A stretch of 5,963 nt of DNA from Candidatus Altimarinota bacterium (GTDB taxonomy: Bacteria; Patescibacteriota; Gracilibacteria; UBA4473), in the NCBI GenBank assembly GCA_026982915.1, contig JALWQU010000094.1, positions 1 to 5,963 on the forward strand. The letters run 5' to 3'. This document shows, in pieces, positions 4,401 through 5,963 of the stretch. Within the stretch, counting starts at the first letter, position 1. Each line of letters opens with the position of its first letter. The notes under the pieces were generated by a model. The model had not been told where the DNA came from. It saw nothing but the letters and a program-made list of their open reading frames with translations, and did no database searches. The translations under genes were made by a program, and so were the position numbers.

Positions 4401-5225
4401 ATGAAGACCAACCAACAACAAAGCCGATTTGCCCAAAAAAACTTAGGGCAAAATTTTCTTAATAGTCCTCAGGTACTGATGGATATTTTAGCTGAAGCCG
4501 GCGATCTCATAAATAAAAATGTTTTGGAAATTGGTCCTGGATTGGGGTTCCTGACAGAAGGATTACTCGATAAACAAGGTCTTGTAACGGCGTTAGAGAT
4601 TGACCCACGAGCGATCAAAATACTCGAAAAAAGATGGCATGATAATGAGCGATTCAAGCTATTGCCCGTGAGTATTCTGGATTTTGATCTAGACGCGTAT
4701 TGGCACGAAAAACCGTATGTCGTTATCGCTAATATCCCCTACCACATAACCAATCCTATTCTTAAAAAACTTTTATCGCAGACTCAGAATAGACCGGAGT
4801 TCTCCCTGCTTATGGTGCAAAAAGAGGTCGGTGAAAAAATATGCATAACCCAAAAAAAGAAGCAGAAACGGTCGATTCTATCCCTTTCTGTTGAAATTTT
4901 TGCAGAACCTAAATACTGTTTTACGGTGCTTCGTGATAATTTTAATCCCGCTCCAAGAGTTGATTCGGCTATTATAAAGCTCACGACAAGACCCAAGCCA
5001 CTCGTAGGCCCGGATGATGAAGTGGACTTTTTTACCGTTGTAAATGCGGGGTTTTCGCAAAAACGAAAAAAATTAGGCAATCATATTGGAACTTTCTTTG
5101 GCGTAGAGTCAAACAAGCTATTGGGCTCAATCGACCCTAACAGAAGGGCCGAAACCCTTGATGTCAATGACTGGATTACCATTATGCAGCATTTTCAAGC
5201 TCTACGAGGTAAGAGCGCCGTCTAG
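4401..5225 (+). CDS. rsmA: 16S rRNA (adenine1518-N6/adenine1519-N6)-dimethyltransferase
   Basis: RsmA (KsgA) uses S-adenosylmethionine to dimethylate two adjacent adenines in the helix 45 loop of 16S rRNA during late small-subunit assembly. The 274-residue product is full length: N-terminal QNFL region (17-20), SAM-binding LEIGPGLGFLT (42-52), the acidic LEID end of the next strand (65-68), the catalytic NIPY motif (111-114), FNPAPRVDSA (181-190), and the C-terminal FSQKRKKLGN helix (218-227). The ATG at 4401 is chosen. A TTG at 4392 in frame would add three residues and would sit 9 nt from the GGAAAG of the repeat, a possible alternative start. Nothing else resembles a ribosome site. Its TAG overlaps the riboflavin synthase TAG in the palindrome CTAG (5222-5225). 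Confidence 0.96.
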   Translation: MKTNQQQSRFAQKNLGQNFLNSPQVLMDILAEAGDLINKNVLEIGPGLGFLTEGLLDKQGLVTALEIDPRAIKILEKRWHDNERFKLLPVSILDFDLDAYWHEKPYVVIANIPYHITNPILKKLLSQTQNRPEFSLLMVQKEVGEKICITQKKKQKRSILSLSVEIFAEPKYCFTVLRDNFNPAPRVDSAIIKLTTRPKPLVGPDDEVDFFTVVNAGFSQKRKKLGNHIGTFFGVESNKLLGSIDPNRRAETLDVNDWITIMQHFQALRGKSAV

Positions 5226-5794
5226 CAAGCACATCTATTTAGTACATACTTCCCCAAAATATCATATTCGAGATTTACGGTATCTTCTTTTTTTAGATAC
5301 CCCAAAGTTGTTTCGGCTAAAGTATGGGAAATAATCGATACCTCAAACCAACCCGTCCCCACACGAGAAATTGTAAGAGAAATACCGTCAATAGCAATAG
5401 ACCCTTTCGTGACGATGAATTTTTGATTTTCAGGGGTTATGCCTATCCGAAAAAGGACAAAATCTTCAACTTTTTCCCGCTTTAAAACGCTTCCTAATTC
5501 GTCTACATGCCCCAGAACAAAATGCCCTGAGTTTCTCGACCCAATAATGGCTGACCGTTCCAGATTTATACGGCTACCTTCTTCCACCTTCCCAAAAATA
5601 GTTTTGTTACGAGATTCTTCCATGATTTCTACCGAGAAAGTATCTTTTTCTTGTGCTACAACCGTACAACAAGTCCCCGATAAAGCGACCGACTCCCCGA
5701 GTGATAGAGCTTCTGCAAAGGGGTGTTTTATCGTAAAGATATTTTTTGTAATACCCGTAATAACGCCCACCGATTCTATAATTCCTGTAAACAT
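5222..5794 (-). CDS. ribE: riboflavin synthase, alpha-type
   Basis: The enzyme dismutates two 6,7-dimethyl-8-ribityllumazine molecules to riboflavin and a pyrimidinedione. The canonical N-terminus MFTGIIE fixes the start at 5794; an ATG three codons upstream (5803) is less likely, and an AGG lies only 3 nt before the chosen ATG. The two lumazine-binding repeats are visible: the first with ALSGTCCTVV (37-46), the second from GHFVLGHVDELG (90-101) with SIAIDGISLTI (132-142) and SHTLAETTLG (156-165). NLEYDILGKY (174-183) closes the second barrel. The protein stops at 190 residues, about 20 shorter than well-known homologues, so the C-terminal helix used for trimer contact appears missing. No FMN riboswitch or other riboflavin gene is seen here. 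The gene converges on rsmA. Confidence 0.95.
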   Translation of the reverse strand: MFTGIIESVGVITGITKNIFTIKHPFAEALSLGESVALSGTCCTVVAQEKDTFSVEIMEESRNKTIFGKVEEGSRINLERSAIIGSRNSGHFVLGHVDELGSVLKREKVEDFVLFRIGITPENQKFIVTKGSIAIDGISLTISRVGTGWFEVSIISHTLAETTLGYLKKEDTVNLEYDILGKYVLNRCAC

Positions 5795-5885
5795 CCGCCT
5801 CATACTACCGCAATAGCATACCTGCTTACAAGGATTAAACCTGAAAATCTTTTTTAGACTCGTCCTCGCAAAATCAACACAATGC

Positions 5886-5913
5886 TTGACAGGTAACCGC
5901 TTTTTTTTAGAAT
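5886..5913 (+). promoter_or_regulatory. sigma70-type promoter of tRNA-fMet
   Basis: Consensus TTGACA (5886-5891) and TAGAAT (5908-5913, one mismatch) lie 16 bp apart. Transcription should start near 5920, about 26 nt before the tRNA. It is a strong match, as expected for a stable-RNA gene. Confidence 0.75.
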
Positions 5914-5918
5914 CGAAA

Positions 5919-5942
5919 AGATTTTTTTGGATAAAAAAATCT
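5919..5942 (+). other. perfect 10-bp hairpin in the tRNA-fMet leader
   Basis: AGATTTTTTT (5919-5928) and AAAAAAATCT (5933-5942) pair around loop GGAT and end 3 nt before the mature tRNA 5' end. The hairpin spans essentially the whole expected leader. It may guide RNase P or another processing enzyme, or simply keep the leader from pairing with the tRNA. Confidence 0.5.
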
Positions 5943-5945
5943 GTA

Positions 5946-5963
5946 CGCGGAGTAGAGCAGTGG
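5946..5963 (+). tRNA. initiator tRNA-fMet, first 18 nt (cut by window end)
   Basis: The last 18 bases CGCGGAGTAGAGCAGTGG match the start of bacterial initiator tRNA. The acceptor 5' arm is CGCGGAG with C1, the base left unpaired in initiators, followed by the D stem GAGC, whose purine at position 11 is typical of initiators (elongators usually have GCTC). The promoter and leader upstream support a real gene. The anticodon lies beyond the window, so the call rests on the first quarter only. Confidence 0.8.

Noticed and set aside
5439..5816. Plus-strand open frame opposite riboflavin synthase.
   Set aside because: It is antisense to a clear ribE and has no domain signature.
5795..5885. FMN riboswitch before riboflavin synthase.
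   Set aside because: The leader is short and lacks the conserved segments of that riboswitch; no convincing ribE promoter was found there either.

Overview
The window looks like a compact, AT-rich bacterial chromosome segment. Several things point to a small-genome lineage, possibly of the Candidate Phyla Radiation: tight gene packing, two convergent gene pairs whose stop codons interleave in 4 nt, weak or absent Shine-Dalgarno sequences before most genes, and a tiny conserved-looking membrane protein. This assignment is inference. All eight protein-coding stops are TAA or TAG and none is TGA, which fits, but does not prove, a lineage near the UGA-recoding Gracilibacteria/Absconditabacteria.

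Left part (1-1210): a minus-strand fragment of a GIY-YIG (T5orf172-type) nuclease joined to the first residues of a helicase, broken off just after the helicase begins (93-773). Beyond it lie a bidirectional intrinsic terminator (886-928), a foldable trailer with an imperfect direct repeat (937-1000), and tRNA-Lys(UUU) and tRNA-Ala(UGC), both minus strand with encoded CCA.

Middle (1211-4310): a 75-residue two-helix membrane protein is transcribed leftward from a near-consensus promoter, probably with the two tRNAs. Divergent from it is a HIT-family protein whose triad has Arg in place of the first His. Next comes a 193-bp non-coding segment bounded by perfect 21-bp inverted repeats. It carries a dyad, a hairpin and the likely promoter of trxB. 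trxB (thioredoxin reductase) and a membrane-anchored alpha/beta hydrolase form an operon with a 4-nt gap. A signal-peptide-bearing thioredoxin-fold protein converges on them. A reductase and an exported thioredoxin-like protein so close together suggest a redox theme, although they sit in different compartments.

Right part (4311-5963): a third copy of the inverted-repeat core sits directly before rsmA/ksgA (16S rRNA dimethyladenosine methyltransferase). That gene converges on, and overlaps, the riboflavin synthase gene. The window ends inside an initiator tRNA-fMet gene (first 18 nt) with a clear sigma70-type promoter and an A/U hairpin in its leader.

Most genes are ordinary housekeeping functions. 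The parts that stand out are the broken nuclease-helicase gene, the inverted-repeat element with its extra copy at rsmA, the TGATAA clustering at the trxB promoter, the tRNA trailer structure and the shortened riboflavin synthase.
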